A stretch of 64,000 nt of DNA from Coriobacterium glomerans PW2 (GCF_000195315.1 NC_015389.1:2046001-2110000), one strand, 5' to 3'. Shown: positions 40,769 to 49,594, counted from the first letter of the stretch. Notes: generated from the letters alone by a model not told the origin. Made by a program: numbers and translations.

Positions 40769-41758
40769 TTACATAGCGTTTCTTGATGAGGGGCGCTCGA
40801 TCCGCAGCAGACTGCGGAAGTTCGCCCACACGTCGACGAGACCGACGACGCTGAAGACAAACGACACCATCTCGACCACGACTGCGATGATGACGAGCAT
40901 GGTGCGCATCGCGCATCCCACCCTGTGGTGTTCAAAGAGCGCGAACATGATGCCGAAACCCTGGATGGCGAAGATGAACCTGACGCTCATGGCAACGGTG
41001 GCGCTCGCGACACGCAGGACATGCGCATATGGAACACCGGCCCAAGAGAGGCCGAATCCGATTATCGCCACCGCGAGGACCGCGACCGACCAACCAGGAG
41101 CGCGAAACGCGCTCAGACGCGCTGCGCTCTGGGTGCCGTCGACGCGCATGCGCATCACCTGAACCCCCAAGCCCACCGCTCCTGCCTGGACGGCGGCCTC
41201 CAAGACATACTGAAGAGGCCACAGCATCTGGACGATCGGCGCGATCGAGCTTATGAACACGGTCTGCTCGATGCCGTTTCCCGATGTCTCCCTTGCCGTC
41301 GACAGAAGGTAGGCGATAGAGAACTCGGCGATGTTCGAGCCCGCCATCGATGCGATGACCGAGACGGCCACCATCGTGATGCAGGCGACCGATGCGATCA
41401 CGGCGCTGATCCCCAGTGCCGTCGCGCGGCGGTCTCGCATGCACCACGTCACACCAAGTGCGACGAGAAGCCCCTGCGCCAGGGAAAAGGCGTAGCCCGC
41501 ATCAAAGAACCAAGAGGCCGCGGCGATGGCCGCGCCCTCCAGCGCGCCGAGCGCGAAGCCCTTGAGCTGCCTTGTCTCCATGAACTCGCGGATGCCGCAA
41601 CCCAGCGCGCAGCAGCCGATCAGAGGCGAGACGATGCCCAGAATCGATCCCACGAGCACGCACAGCGCCGCATGAGCATCATGAGGCTGCCTCGAACGAC
41701 CCGCAGGCGGCGCAGGTATGATCTGCTTTCGCAGTGGATCCGGAGCCTCGTTCATCAT
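40769..41758 (-). CDS. DUF2232 (YybS-like) membrane protein
   Basis: 329 residues, eight or so hydrophobic segments. It lies between rpsR and rplI, the place held by yybS in Bacillus, and has the same topology, so it is assigned to DUF2232. The usual neighbour gdpP is missing. The start is uncertain: TTG at 41761 and ATG at 41758 and 41755 are in frame, with GGAAGG 9-15 bases upstream. Function unknown; a membrane-transport role has been guessed for the family. Confidence 0.7.
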   Translation of the reverse strand: MMNEAPDPLRKQIIPAPPAGRSRQPHDAHAALCVLVGSILGIVSPLIGCCALGCGIREFMETRQLKGFALGALEGAAIAAASWFFDAGYAFSLAQGLLVALGVTWCMRDRRATALGISAVIASVACITMVAVSVIASMAGSNIAEFSIAYLLSTARETSGNGIEQTVFISSIAPIVQMLWPLQYVLEAAVQAGAVGLGVQVMRMRVDGTQSAARLSAFRAPGWSVAVLAVAIIGFGLSWAGVPYAHVLRVASATVAMSVRFIFAIQGFGIMFALFEHHRVGCAMRTMLVIIAVVVEMVSFVFSVVGLVDVWANFRSLLRIERPSSRNAM

Positions 41759-41780
41759 CAATCTGCAGAACCTTCCTATC

Positions 41781-42047
41781 TTATCCGCGATTGCGCTCTC
41801 CGCGGGCGGAGACCACGGGGACGGTATACGGAAGAAGTGCCATCTCTCTCGCGCGCTTGATAGCGTTGGCGATGTCGTGCTGATGCTGCGTGCAGGTGCC
41901 AGTGACCCGACGCGGCTTGATCTTGCCGCGGTCGGTCATATACTTGCGGAGAAGCTGAATATCCTTGTAGTCGATATGCTCGGTGTTCTCCTTGCAGAAC
42001 TGGCAGTACTTGCGACGCGGCTGACGTGCTGCGTAATCATTAGCCAT
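41781..42047 (-). CDS. rpsR: 30S ribosomal protein S18
   Basis: 88 residues. [39 protein letters not shown] is the typical S18 core, binding 16S rRNA with S6. It keeps the CxxC pair and a third cysteine (GTCTQHQ), so it may be a zinc-binding form. It follows ssb by 73 bases in the conserved rpsF-ssb-rpsR order. AAAGG lies somewhat far (about 15 bases) from the ATG. Confidence 0.96.
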   Translation of the reverse strand: MANDYAARQPRRKYCQFCKENTEHIDYKDIQLLRKYMTDRGKIKPRRVTGTCTQHQHDIANAIKRAREMALLPYTVPVVSARGERNRG

Positions 42048-42120
42048 GTCTGGATACCACTACCTTTCTTCAGACGAAGCGAGCTGCGCCCGCCGTCCTC
42101 ACTGATTCGGGCGACACCCC

Positions 42121-42570
42121 TTAAAACGGGATGTCCTCATCGTAGACCTCGACCGAGGGCGGAGCCTGCACAGGTGCCGCGCTCGGTGCTGAGGGGGCGC
42201 TTGTGGGAGCGGAGGCGTATCCGCCCTCGGAGCGGCCCTGCTGAGTGCGGGAGAGGAACTCGATCTCGTCGACGATGACCTCGAGCTTGCTTCGGCGCTG
42301 GCCGTCGCGCTCCCAGCTGCTGTAGCGCAGCTTTCCCTCGATGGCGACCTTCGCGCCCTTGGACAGGTAGCGGGAGATCGCCTCGGCGCGAGCACCGAAC
42401 ATCGTGCAATCCACGAAGTTGGGGTAGTCCTCCCATTCCCCGCTCTGCGGGTTGCGCCGACGGTCGTTGACGGCCACGCCGAAGGAGAGGACCTGCGTGC
42501 CGCCCTGCGTCATGCGCAAATCGGGATCGCGGGTCAGGTTGCCGGAGATGTTCACTCGATTGATGCTCAT
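42121..42570 (-). CDS. ssb: Single-stranded DNA-binding protein
   Basis: 149 residues. The OB fold opens with INRVNISGNLTRDPDLRMTQGG, followed by SGEWEDYPNFVDCTMFGARAEA and KGAKVAIEGKLRYSSWERDG. A Pro/Ala/Ser-rich linker leads to the acidic tip DEDIPF, which binds replication and repair partners. It coats single-stranded DNA as a tetramer. It lies between rpsF and rpsR. GAGG is about 13 bases from the ATG, a weak site; coupling to rpsF translation is possible. Confidence 0.96.
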   Translation of the reverse strand: MSINRVNISGNLTRDPDLRMTQGGTQVLSFGVAVNDRRRNPQSGEWEDYPNFVDCTMFGARAEAISRYLSKGAKVAIEGKLRYSSWERDGQRRSKLEVIVDEIEFLSRTQQGRSEGGYASAPTSAPSAPSAAPVQAPPSVEVYDEDIPF

Positions 42571-42654
42571 ATACGATCACTGCCTCTCATGCATTGCGGT
42601 GCACATGCTCGTCGTTTCCTGAAACGCTTCGCCTGCGCCTTTTCCAGCAAAGAT

Positions 42655-42948
42655 CTACTCTTGGTCATCACGCCGCACGATCATATGGCGCTGCACCGCG
42701 TCCGTGACGCGAAGCACGCGATCGAGCTCGGCGATCTGAGTGGGATCTGCATGGAAGTTGATGAGGGTGTAGTCACCTTCGATGAGCTTGTTGATCTCGT
42801 AGGCGAGCTTGCGCTTGCCCCACTCCTCAACGTTGTCAACCTTGCCGGAGCCATCGGCGATCGCAACATCGATGCGCTTCATGACAGCGGCGCGCGATTC
42901 GACATCCAATGCAGGGTCAACAAAGAACAGCAGTTCATAGGCCTTCAT
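42655..42948 (-). CDS. rpsF: 30S ribosomal protein S6
   Basis: 97 residues from the ATG at 42948, with AAGGAGGTGA seven bases upstream; the frame opens seven codons earlier without a site. KAYELLFFVDPALD, VEEWGKRKLAYEINKLIEGDYTLINF and DRVLRVTDAVQRHMIVRRD match S6 over its full length. It forms a dimer with S18 on the platform of the small subunit. It is the first gene of the operon; a promoter and a leader hairpin lie upstream. Confidence 0.96.
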   Translation of the reverse strand: MKAYELLFFVDPALDVESRAAVMKRIDVAIADGSGKVDNVEEWGKRKLAYEINKLIEGDYTLINFHADPTQIAELDRVLRVTDAVQRHMIVRRDDQE

Positions 42949-42972
42949 TTGGTCACCTCCTTCGGGCATATG

Positions 42973-43001
42973 GCCCCGGGTCGTGAAGGCGCGCCCGGAG
43001 C
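42973..43001 (-). promoter_or_regulatory. Leader hairpin before rpsF, possible S6:S18 feedback site
   Basis: On the minus strand GCTCCGGG (42994-43001) pairs with CCCGGGGC (42973-42980) around a 13-base loop, 25 bases before the rpsF ATG. Many bacteria carry an S6:S18-binding structure here. The known CCG-bulge motif was not confirmed; a nearby CCG lies just before the ribosome binding site. Confidence 0.35.
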
Positions 43002-43017
43002 AGGAAAGGATTCAGCA

Positions 43018-43046
43018 ACTATATCCTTCTCGTCGTGAAACCACAA
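43018..43046 (-). promoter_or_regulatory. Candidate promoter of the rpsF operon
   Basis: TTGTGG (43041-43046) and TATAGT (43018-43023) on the minus strand are exactly 17 bases apart. The rest of the gap up to 43301 shows no gene. Confidence 0.55.
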
Positions 43047-43301
43047 GAAGTCGCTGCTACACGCTCATGACCTCCACATAACAAAGGCTGACACGACGAC
43101 CTTGCGTAGATCTGACTGCGATTGCCTGATGGGTGACGCGATCTCCTCGGTGACTGACACGATTCAAATTCGCGCACATAAACCGATGCTCGCAAGAATT
43201 GACGGCGCGCGAGGGGGACGGCGAAAACCACGCGATGTCCATCGGTCCATCTCATCGGCTGCGGGAGATTCGCCACCGCTCACCATGCACGAGCACCTTT
43301 C

Positions 43302-44378
43302 TCAAACGCGATGAGCGGGCTCGCTCTCCGAAGCGTTCCCGCTCGCCTCGCCAAGCATCGGAGCGAGCGGTATCTGACGGACTCTCGGCTCCGGCTCCGG
43401 AACGGGATCGGGCTGCCGATCCGTATCCGCAGGGGCGGCCGGGCTCGCGGACGGCGAGGTGGCCTCGGCAGCCGGCGCGCGCGGGGGCTCGGGCGCGCCC
43501 GGTCCTGAGGCTATGACAGCTGGCGGCAGGGGCGCAGATGAGACATCCCAGCGATCGACCTCGAATCCGCTGAACCACTGCCCCATGGCGCTGATAGAGA
43601 CAAGCTGCATGATCGATGCGAGCAGCGCGAGTCCATAGGCGAATGCGAGCGTGATCACGACGAGCAGCAGGAGCGGAACGAAGTACGTGATGAGCAGAGA
43701 GCTGAGCATGTCCTGCTCCTGCGCGTAGCGCACGATGCTCAAGGCGTACACGAGGTAGCGGGTCGCGATCCGAGCGATGAATCCCGTCAAGACGATCGAG
43801 GCGAATGAGAGAGCGGAACTCATGAGCGCGACGCCATAGGTCCTGAAGAAGCCGGTGAGATCACGCGCGACCATCTGAAGCAGACGATCGATGCGCCAGC
43901 CGGCGCTGAATTGGTCGTAGATCGTCGCGCGCATGGCTGCGACGGAGATGAACGTACCAGCGAGCAACAGCATGACGAGCAACAGCGGATAGAGCAGATC
44001 GTCCCCGCCGTCGAGCAGGAGATAGATGCGGTACGATCCGGCTTCCAGCGGAAAGAACGGAAGCGGAACCCGCATCAGGTCAAGTCCGAAAAAGAGCACC
44101 GGAAGGCAAAGCAGCACGGCGCGCATGCTGAATGACACCAAAAAGGCTCGAACGCCGGTGTGCAGCAGCGTTCGATAGTCGGTGCCGTGTCTGTCAGATG
44201 ACGCATCAACACCCCATGCGATCAGCCGCGCCCGCTCGTAGCCGTATCCGAAGACGACGATCTCACCAAGAATCGGAATCCAAGCCAGCAGGGCAATTTT
44301 CAAAAGGGGCCTGAACCAGTCTCTCTGCCCGAGCAGCCTCTTCCAAGAGGTTGAGAAACTTATTTGTCTATAGAGCAT
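43302..44378 (-). CDS. DUF4013-like membrane protein with Pro/Ala-rich tail
   Basis: 358 residues from the ATG at 44378 (AAAGGG seven bases upstream). It has about six hydrophobic segments in the first 265 residues. RPLLKIALLAWIPILGEIVVFGYGYERARLIAWGV and a second amphipathic repeat are typical of the DUF4013 family. The last 80 residues are low-complexity Pro/Ala/Glu-rich and probably cytoplasmic. Function unknown; such proteins are often found in Gram-positive anaerobes and archaea. It precedes the rpsF promoter but is separated from rpsF by 353 bases, so is an independent unit. Confidence 0.65.
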   Translation of the reverse strand: MLYRQISFSTSWKRLLGQRDWFRPLLKIALLAWIPILGEIVVFGYGYERARLIAWGVDASSDRHGTDYRTLLHTGVRAFLVSFSMRAVLLCLPVLFFGLDLMRVPLPFFPLEAGSYRIYLLLDGGDDLLYPLLLVMLLLAGTFISVAAMRATIYDQFSAGWRIDRLLQMVARDLTGFFRTYGVALMSSALSFASIVLTGFIARIATRYLVYALSIVRYAQEQDMLSSLLITYFVPLLLLVVITLAFAYGLALLASIMQLVSISAMGQWFSGFEVDRWDVSSAPLPPAVIASGPGAPEPPRAPAAEATSPSASPAAPADTDRQPDPVPEPEPRVRQIPLAPMLGEASGNASESEPAHRV

Positions 44379-44654
44379 GAACACCCTTTCATCCCTGCTG
44401 TCCCCGCGCCCGGTCGGTTCCCCGGAGGTCAGAGGCGCTCAATCCACTCTGAATCCTTCAAGTCTATCATTGCGACGGCACTCCATCGTCTCCTCGATAC
44501 CCGTTTACATGACGCTTCCCCGAGCGATAAGCTGTATTTAAGAATTCGATCGGCTCATCGGGCTTGTGGAGAGCCGATGTCACGCTCGCCGGTGCCCCCG
44601 ATTCACGCATTTGCAAAGGCCAAGAACTACGCTACAATTGCCTGTGCACTTCAC

Positions 44655-44745
44655 GGAGAGTTGTCCGAGCGGCTTAAGGAGCACGATTGGAAATCGTGTA
44701 GGCGTCAAAAGCGTCTCCAGGGTTCAAATCCCTGACTCTCCGCCA
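44655..44745 (+). tRNA. tRNA-Ser (anticodon GGA)
   Basis: 91 bases with the CCA end encoded. The acceptor stem GGAGAGT pairs with ACTCTCC. A long variable arm (type II) follows the anticodon loop, whose anticodon is GGA (gattGGAaatc), and the T-loop is GGTTCAAATCC. It reads UCC and UCU serine codons. A second tRNA-Ser follows 48 bases on. Confidence 0.95.
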
Positions 44746-44793
44746 GCGTATTCTCGGCGGGCCCCTCGGGGCACGTCGTATTTCACCCCATGC

Positions 44794-44886
44794 GGAGGGG
44801 TGGCAGAGCGGTTGAATGCGGCGGTCTCGAAAACCGTTTATCCGGTATCCCCGGATACGAGGGTTCGAATCCCTCCTCCTCCGCCA
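44794..44886 (+). tRNA. tRNA-Ser (anticodon CGA)
   Basis: 93 bases with encoded CCA. The acceptor stem is GGAGGGG with one G-U pair; the anticodon is CGA (gtctCGAaaac); the extra arm is long, with a TATCC/GGATA stem; the T-loop is GGTTCGAATCC. It reads UCG serine codons, which suits a GC-rich genome. Confidence 0.95.
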
Positions 44887-44905
44887 GCTGTTTTTTATAC
44901 GAACA

Positions 44906-44929
44906 CCGCCTCCTCTTCTATGGAGGCGG
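44906..44929 (+). terminator. Hairpin after the tRNA-Ser pair
   Basis: CCGCCTCC and GGAGGCGG form an eight-base stem with an eight-base loop. A T-run (44892-44897) lies before rather than after it, so termination is uncertain. Confidence 0.4.
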
Positions 44930-45313
44930 GTTCGCATCAACGATTCGACTGAAAGAATGATCACCCGACCAGACCCCATTTCATCACGACATGTGGGGCC
45001 AGATGATCATGAATCGTCGTCAATCGGTTTTCTGGCACCGCTCGAGTCTCGGCTTCTGTCACTGGCAACTATTGGGAACGCGCCGGCGAGGGTCCACGCG
45101 GGCGGCACGTCTGAGCATCTCTCTTTCAGCATGCGTTGATCACGCGCGCCGATTGGTTTTCATCTGACGGCCCTCGAGGCGCGCGAGCCGGTGAATCCCC
45201 ATCTGACTTGTGACCTGTTCATGCAGGCACCGCAGACGCCGGCGCAACCATGTAAGATAGCGGCGTGCATCCATCGTGATGACCTGTCACCCGTCGATGA
45301 GAGGCGCGACCCC
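44930..45313. other. Non-coding stretch before the UPF0126 gene
   Basis: About 380 bases with no supported gene or RNA. The downstream promoter probably lies here, but no pair of -35/-10 boxes stood out. Confidence 0.4.
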
Positions 45314-46186
45314 ATGCCTGAGACAATGCTTTTCCACGTGCCCGCCGCAGCGGCGACCATCGTTACCGCACGCGCGACGGCACCGCAGCTTCCCGTCCCG
45401 CTATGGCTCGAGATGATCGCGGTGATCGTCGCGTCCGCATCCGGTGTGCTCACAGCACGCGAGCACCAGCTCGATTTCGTCGGGGCCATCGGACTCGCCA
45501 TCGTGTGCGGACTTGGCGGCGGGCTCCTACGAGATATGATCCTGCAGGTCGGCAACGTCTATATCCTGAATCAACCGCTTGCGTTGCCGATCTCTGTCGC
45601 TGCAGCGACGACCGTCTTCGCCTTTCCCGTCGTGGTGGCCAGACGCGAGCGCATCATTGCGTTTTTGGACATCATGTCGGTTGGGATCTACGCCGTCATG
45701 GGCGCAGACAAGGCGATGGTGTACGGATTCGAACCAACGGTCTGCATAATGATGGGATTTTTCACCGCTGTCGGAGGGGGCATGCTGCGCGATATATGCC
45801 TGGGCCAGACGCCGGCCATCTTCCGCCGGGGCAACTTCTATGCGATAGCCGCGATCGCAGGCGCCATGAGCTATGTCATTCTCATCAGAGTCACAGGTCT
45901 GTACAATATCGCAGCCCTCATCCTCGGTACGCTTGTGACCATGGGGCTTCGCTGGCTTTCCCTGCGGTACAACATCATGTCTCCGACCGAGATCGATCTC
46001 GGTCGGGTGGTGGCAATCTCTCGGCGCCGCAGGCGCACGGCAGATGGCGCCGCACCGGCGAGATCGTCTCACTCCGGCGATGCGCTCGCCGATCGACGCG
46101 AGCGCATCTTGCGTGATATCGGACGCAGACGCGACGCTGAGGCCAGCACTCAGCGCAGACGGCTTTGGTTGCTGCGGAGAAAATGA
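45314..46186 (+). CDS. UPF0126 (YicG/YadS-type) membrane protein, glycine-transporter fold
   Basis: 290 residues from the ATG at 45314 (AGAGG nine bases upstream); the frame is open to 45191. Two repeats of three hydrophobic segments each bear a GGG.LRD motif: GLGGGLLRDMIL and TAVGGGMLRDICLGQTP, the mark of the family, which includes TRIC-like channels and putative glycine transporters. The C-terminal 60 or so residues are charged and arginine-rich (SRRRRRTADGA ... RRLWLLRRK), longer than usual. Substrate is not known. It converges on typA with a seven-base gap. Confidence 0.85.
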   Translation: MPETMLFHVPAAAATIVTARATAPQLPVPLWLEMIAVIVASASGVLTAREHQLDFVGAIGLAIVCGLGGGLLRDMILQVGNVYILNQPLALPISVAAATTVFAFPVVVARRERIIAFLDIMSVGIYAVMGADKAMVYGFEPTVCIMMGFFTAVGGGMLRDICLGQTPAIFRRGNFYAIAAIAGAMSYVILIRVTGLYNIAALILGTLVTMGLRWLSLRYNIMSPTEIDLGRVVAISRRRRRTADGAAPARSSHSGDALADRRERILRDIGRRRDAEASTQRRRLWLLRRK

Positions 46187-46193
46187 CCGCAGC

Positions 46194-48023
46194 TCACTGG
46201 CCTCGCCGAACGGCGGCCTTCTTGCGCTCGTTTGCCGAGAGCAGCCGCTTGCGAAGGCGAACGTTCTTCGGTGTGATCTCAACGAGTTCGTCGTCTGCTA
46301 TGTACTCGAGCGCCTCCTCAAGCGAAAACGTGCGCGGCGGGGTGAGCTGCACGGAGATATCCGATGTCGAAGAGCGCTGGTTGCCCAGATTCTTCGTACG
46401 CGCAATGTTCACGACCATGTCCCCGGGTTTGTTGCGCTCACCGACGAGCATGCCCTCGTAGCATTCCGTACCGGGCTCCACGAACAGCTGCCCGCGCTCC
46501 TGAAGGGTTCCCAGCGCATATGCCACGGCCTTCTCGGTCGTCATCGAGATCATGGCACCGTTGTTTCGGCCGCCGATCTCACCCGCATAGGGACCGTATT
46601 CAAGAAACGTGTGATAGAACACACCCTCTCCGTGGGTAACGTTGAGAATCCGGTTCTTAAGACCCATGATGCCGCGTGTGGGGATGCGGAATTCAAGATG
46701 AGTGACGGTGACGCCGGTCTGCATGCTCGTCATCGTGCCGCCGGCATTGCCGAACACCTCGATCACCTTGCCGGAGTACTCATCAGGGCACTCGACCACA
46801 GCCTGCTCGATCGGTTCCTGGCGCTTGCCATCTTCTCCGGTGCGGAACAGCACGCGCGGACGGGCGACCTGAAACTCGAACCCCTCACGGCGCATCGTCT
46901 CCATGAGCACGGACAGATGCAAGATCCCGCGACCCGATACCTCTACGCCGGACTTGTCCTCGAGCTCAGCTATCCGCATGGTGACATTGTTGTCAGCTTC
47001 GGCGAGCAGGCGCTCCTTGAGCTGGCGGGCGCCGACGGTGTCGCCGTCGCGGCCCACGAGCGGTGAGGTCGAGGCCTCGAACACCACCGACAGGGTCGGC
47101 GGATCGATCAGTATCGGTGCGAGCTCGACAGGGTGCTCGGGATCGGTGTAGACATCCCCGATGTCGGCGCCCTCCACGCCGACGACCGCGGCGATGTCGC
47201 CGGCGCCGACCTCGCTGCATTCCGTTCGGCCCAGATAGTCGAACGTGAACAGCTGCTTGATCTTCGAAGTCGTCGTCGTGCCATCGTTTTTCTGCACGAG
47301 GATCGTGTCGCCTTCGTGCAGCGTTCCGGAGAATACCCTTCCTATGCCGATGCGACCGACGAAGTTGGAATGATCGATCGTCACGCATTGCATAGCGAGC
47401 GGCGCGCACTCATCGACCTCGGGAGCGGGCATGTCGTCGATAATCATATCGAGAAGCGGGAACATGTCGTTGTTGTCATCCTCGGGCGACCGGCGAGCGT
47501 ATCCGTTGACGGCGCTCGCGTACACGACGTGCTCCATGGCGAATTCGAGCTGCTCATCGGTTGCACCGAGATCCGCCATGAGATCGAGGCAGTCATTGTA
47601 GGCGCGTTCGGGGTCTGCGGCGGGTCGGTCGATCTTGTTGATGACGATCATGATTCTGAGCCCGGTGTCGATCGCGTGGCGAAGCACGAATCTTGTCTGA
47701 GGCATGGGACCCTCGAACGCGTCGACGAGCAGCAGCGCTCCGTCGGCCATCTTGAGCACGCGCTCGACCTCTCCGCCGAAGTCAGCGTGGCCCGGAGTAT
47801 CGATGACGTTGATCTTCACACCCTTGTATTCGATCGAGCAGTTCTTCGCGAGAATCGTGATGCCTCGTTCGCGCTCCTGGTCGTTCGAGTCGAGAACACG
47901 CTCTTCGATCTGCTGATTCGACCTGAACGCATCAGTGGCGCGAAGAAGCTTGTCCACAAGCGTGGTCTTGCCGTGATCAACGTGGGCTATGATCGCAATA
48001 TTCCTCAAATGCTCTACTTGCAT
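46194..48023 (-). CDS. typA: Ribosome-associated GTPase TypA/BipA
   Basis: 609 residues from the ATG at 48023 (GGAAG four bases upstream). An EF-G-like GTPase: NIAIIAHVDHGKTTLVDKLL (G1), RGITILAKNCSI (G2), IDTPGHADFGGEVERVL (G3), VINKIDRPAADP (G4). EF-G domains III and V follow, and the C-terminal domain peculiar to TypA contains GVTVTHLEFRIPTRGIMGLKNRIL and the tail ITPKNVRLRKRLL. It binds the ribosome and helps 50S assembly, mainly under stress or cold. Full length. Confidence 0.96.
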   Translation of the reverse strand: MQVEHLRNIAIIAHVDHGKTTLVDKLLRATDAFRSNQQIEERVLDSNDQERERGITILAKNCSIEYKGVKINVIDTPGHADFGGEVERVLKMADGALLLVDAFEGPMPQTRFVLRHAIDTGLRIMIVINKIDRPAADPERAYNDCLDLMADLGATDEQLEFAMEHVVYASAVNGYARRSPEDDNNDMFPLLDMIIDDMPAPEVDECAPLAMQCVTIDHSNFVGRIGIGRVFSGTLHEGDTILVQKNDGTTTTSKIKQLFTFDYLGRTECSEVGAGDIAAVVGVEGADIGDVYTDPEHPVELAPILIDPPTLSVVFEASTSPLVGRDGDTVGARQLKERLLAEADNNVTMRIAELEDKSGVEVSGRGILHLSVLMETMRREGFEFQVARPRVLFRTGEDGKRQEPIEQAVVECPDEYSGKVIEVFGNAGGTMTSMQTGVTVTHLEFRIPTRGIMGLKNRILNVTHGEGVFYHTFLEYGPYAGEIGGRNNGAMISMTTEKAVAYALGTLQERGQLFVEPGTECYEGMLVGERNKPGDMVVNIARTKNLGNQRSSTSDISVQLTPPRTFSLEEALEYIADDELVEITPKNVRLRKRLLSANERKKAAVRRGQ

Positions 48024-48110
48024 GAAACTTCCTGTCTCTTTACCCATCCTGATGGCGACACGGTGCCGCTCGGACAGCCCTCGATCAAACGTTCTCTATC
48101 TTAGCGGCTC

Positions 48111-48560
48111 TCATATCAAAGGTGGCTCCGCACCTGCGGGCGCGGGCGCGCTCCATACAAAATCGGCTCCGGCCCCGACGCGACGATAGAGCACATAAGC
48201 CGAGAAACCACTGGAAAGCCCGCGTTCAAAGAAGCTCACAAGCAGCGCGTCGTGAGATGCGCCGGCGCTCTCGATGCTGCCGGTGCAGGCGATCGCGTAG
48301 CGCTCGATCTTGTCGATCGGAAGCGCCTCCCCGCCATCGGCGTGACTGCTGACGAAGCGTTTCGCGGCGTCGAGACACACCTGCTCGTCGTCCTCGCAGA
48401 AAACGATGTCGTGCGAATTCGATGCCTTGTCCTGCATGGATACGACGACGCCCGGGTCGGTGCCTGAGGCAAGCTCATCGAGAAAGCGACCGATGAGCTC
48501 GCATACCATGCGATCGAGCTCTTGGGAAACGGTTCCGAACTCCTGCGCGCTCTCATCCAT
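48111..48560 (-). CDS. Small protein of unknown function
   Basis: 149 residues from the ATG at 48560 (AGGG about 11 bases upstream); the frame runs to 48752 but would overlap the next gene's whole end. No membrane segment. It begins MDESAQEFGTVSQELDRMVCELIGRFLDELA, a helical region. A mixed part follows, with NSHDIVFCEDDEQVCLDAAKRFVSS and LLVSFFERGLSSGFSAYVLYRRV. It lies 19 bases after the J-domain gene, so it is probably its operon partner. No family recognised. Confidence 0.6.
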   Translation of the reverse strand: MDESAQEFGTVSQELDRMVCELIGRFLDELASGTDPGVVVSMQDKASNSHDIVFCEDDEQVCLDAAKRFVSSHADGGEALPIDKIERYAIACTGSIESAGASHDALLVSFFERGLSSGFSAYVLYRRVGAGADFVWSAPAPAGAEPPLI

Positions 48561-48579
48561 ATGCCGTCGCACCCTCACT

Positions 48580-49173
48580 CTACAGTTCCTGCGCCTGCCG
48601 CGCGATCTCACGGGCGCGATCACGTGTTTCCAAAAGCTTGCGCGCGCGCTGATCGAGCACGTTGATCTGACTCGACATCGTGAAGATGTCCACGGCACCC
48701 CAGATCGCCAGCATCGATGAGACCGACATACCGAGTCTGCCAACCGCACCATGAAAGCGTGAGAGCACGATCATACCCATGATTCCGATACCGAGCACCG
48801 CGAGCATGCTTCCGCGGCGCTCTCGCATCGTGCGCGCCTGGCTCACGACCGTCAACCGCGCCGTCTCGGCGGCATGTGCGCGGGCCTCGGCCTCGAAGCG
48901 TATGGCAGCCGGTTCCGAAGATCCGGTTGATCTGCGGGCCGTATGCCCGCGGGCGTCTCCGCCGGGCCTGCACGAGGCCGAGCGGCCGACGAGCACGGCG
49001 CGCGCCTCGTTGATGGTTCGCATCTGCCGCTCGGCGCGCGCCTGAAGCTTTTTGCTGTCAGCGAACTTGTCGGGATGAAGCATCAAAGCCAGCTCGCGAT
49101 AGGCGATGGCGATCTCATCGGCCGACGCCTCTGGCCTGAGACCCATCACGCTGAACGCCTCATCACGGGTCAA
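48580..49173 (-). CDS. J-domain membrane protein, TTG start
   Basis: 197 residues starting at TTG 49173; GGGAGG lies eight bases upstream, whereas the ATG at 49206 has no such site. The J domain is at the very N-terminus (DEAFSVMGLRPEASADEIAIAYRELAL) with the HPD motif (LHPDK). It is followed by a charged linker, two hydrophobic segments at about 115-160 (GSMLAVLGIGIMGMIVL, LGMSVSSMLAIWGAVDIF) and a coiled helical tail (LDQRARKLLETRDRAREIARQ). It likely recruits DnaK to the membrane. No DnaJ G/F or zinc-finger region is present. Confidence 0.75.
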   Translation of the reverse strand: MTRDEAFSVMGLRPEASADEIAIAYRELALMLHPDKFADSKKLQARAERQMRTINEARAVLVGRSASCRPGGDARGHTARRSTGSSEPAAIRFEAEARAHAAETARLTVVSQARTMRERRGSMLAVLGIGIMGMIVLSRFHGAVGRLGMSVSSMLAIWGAVDIFTMSSQINVLDQRARKLLETRDRAREIARQAQEL

Positions 49174-49382
49174 AGCTGCACACCTCCCTCGCACCGAGCA
49201 ACTCATGCCGATTCGCACACGGCGCAGCCCAGTGTAGCGCAACAAGATGGGCGGCTCGTGAACGAGCTTCGGTGCCAGTTCCGCTCACACAGAGATCTTC
49301 CCGACAGGAGACGCCGATGTGCGACGTCCGGAGGATGGCAAAGCGAAGAATCGGCGATGCGACCGATCCGGAGATTGAAAAA

Positions 49383-49458
49383 TGGTGGAGGTTAGGGGGC
49401 TCGAACCCCTGACCTCAGGCTTGCAAAGCCCGCGCTCTCCCAGCTGAGCTAAACCCCC
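49383..49458 (-). tRNA. tRNA-Ala (anticodon TGC)
   Basis: 76 bases with encoded CCA. The acceptor GGGGGTT pairs with AACCTCC (one G-U pair). Anticodon loop CTTTGCAAG gives TGC; the T-loop is GGTTCGAACC. It is separated from the tRNA-Ile by a terminator hairpin. Confidence 0.95.
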
Positions 49459-49468
49459 ACGGTAATAA

Positions 49469-49503
49469 ACACCCCAGCGGCGACTCGGCTCTCGCTGGGG
49501 TGT
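49469..49503 (-). terminator. Terminator between tRNA-Ile and tRNA-Ala
   Basis: ACACCCCAGCG (49469-49479) and its complement (49493-49503) form a perfect 11-base stem, followed on the minus strand by TTTATTA. It ends the tRNA-Ile transcript before tRNA-Ala. Confidence 0.65.
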
Positions 49504-49517
49504 CTATTGTAAAGGAG

Positions 49518-49594
49518 TGGTGGACCTGACAAGATTCGAACTTGTGACCTCCCGGTTATCAGCCGGACGCTCTAACCAACTGAGCTACAGGTCC
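49518..49594 (-). tRNA. tRNA-Ile (anticodon GAT)
   Basis: 77 bases with encoded CCA. Acceptor GGACCTG pairs with CAGGTCC; anticodon GAT (ggctGATaacc); T-loop AGTTCGAATCT. It reads AUC/AUU. tRNA-Ile(GAT) and tRNA-Ala(TGC) usually sit in rRNA spacers; here they are outside one. Confidence 0.95.

Noticed and set aside
44674-44979. Small open frames across the tRNA-Ser pair
   Set aside because: They read through two well-formed tRNA genes and are artefacts.
47133-48104. A 323-codon open frame on the plus strand
   Set aside because: Antisense to typA; no binding site or motif.
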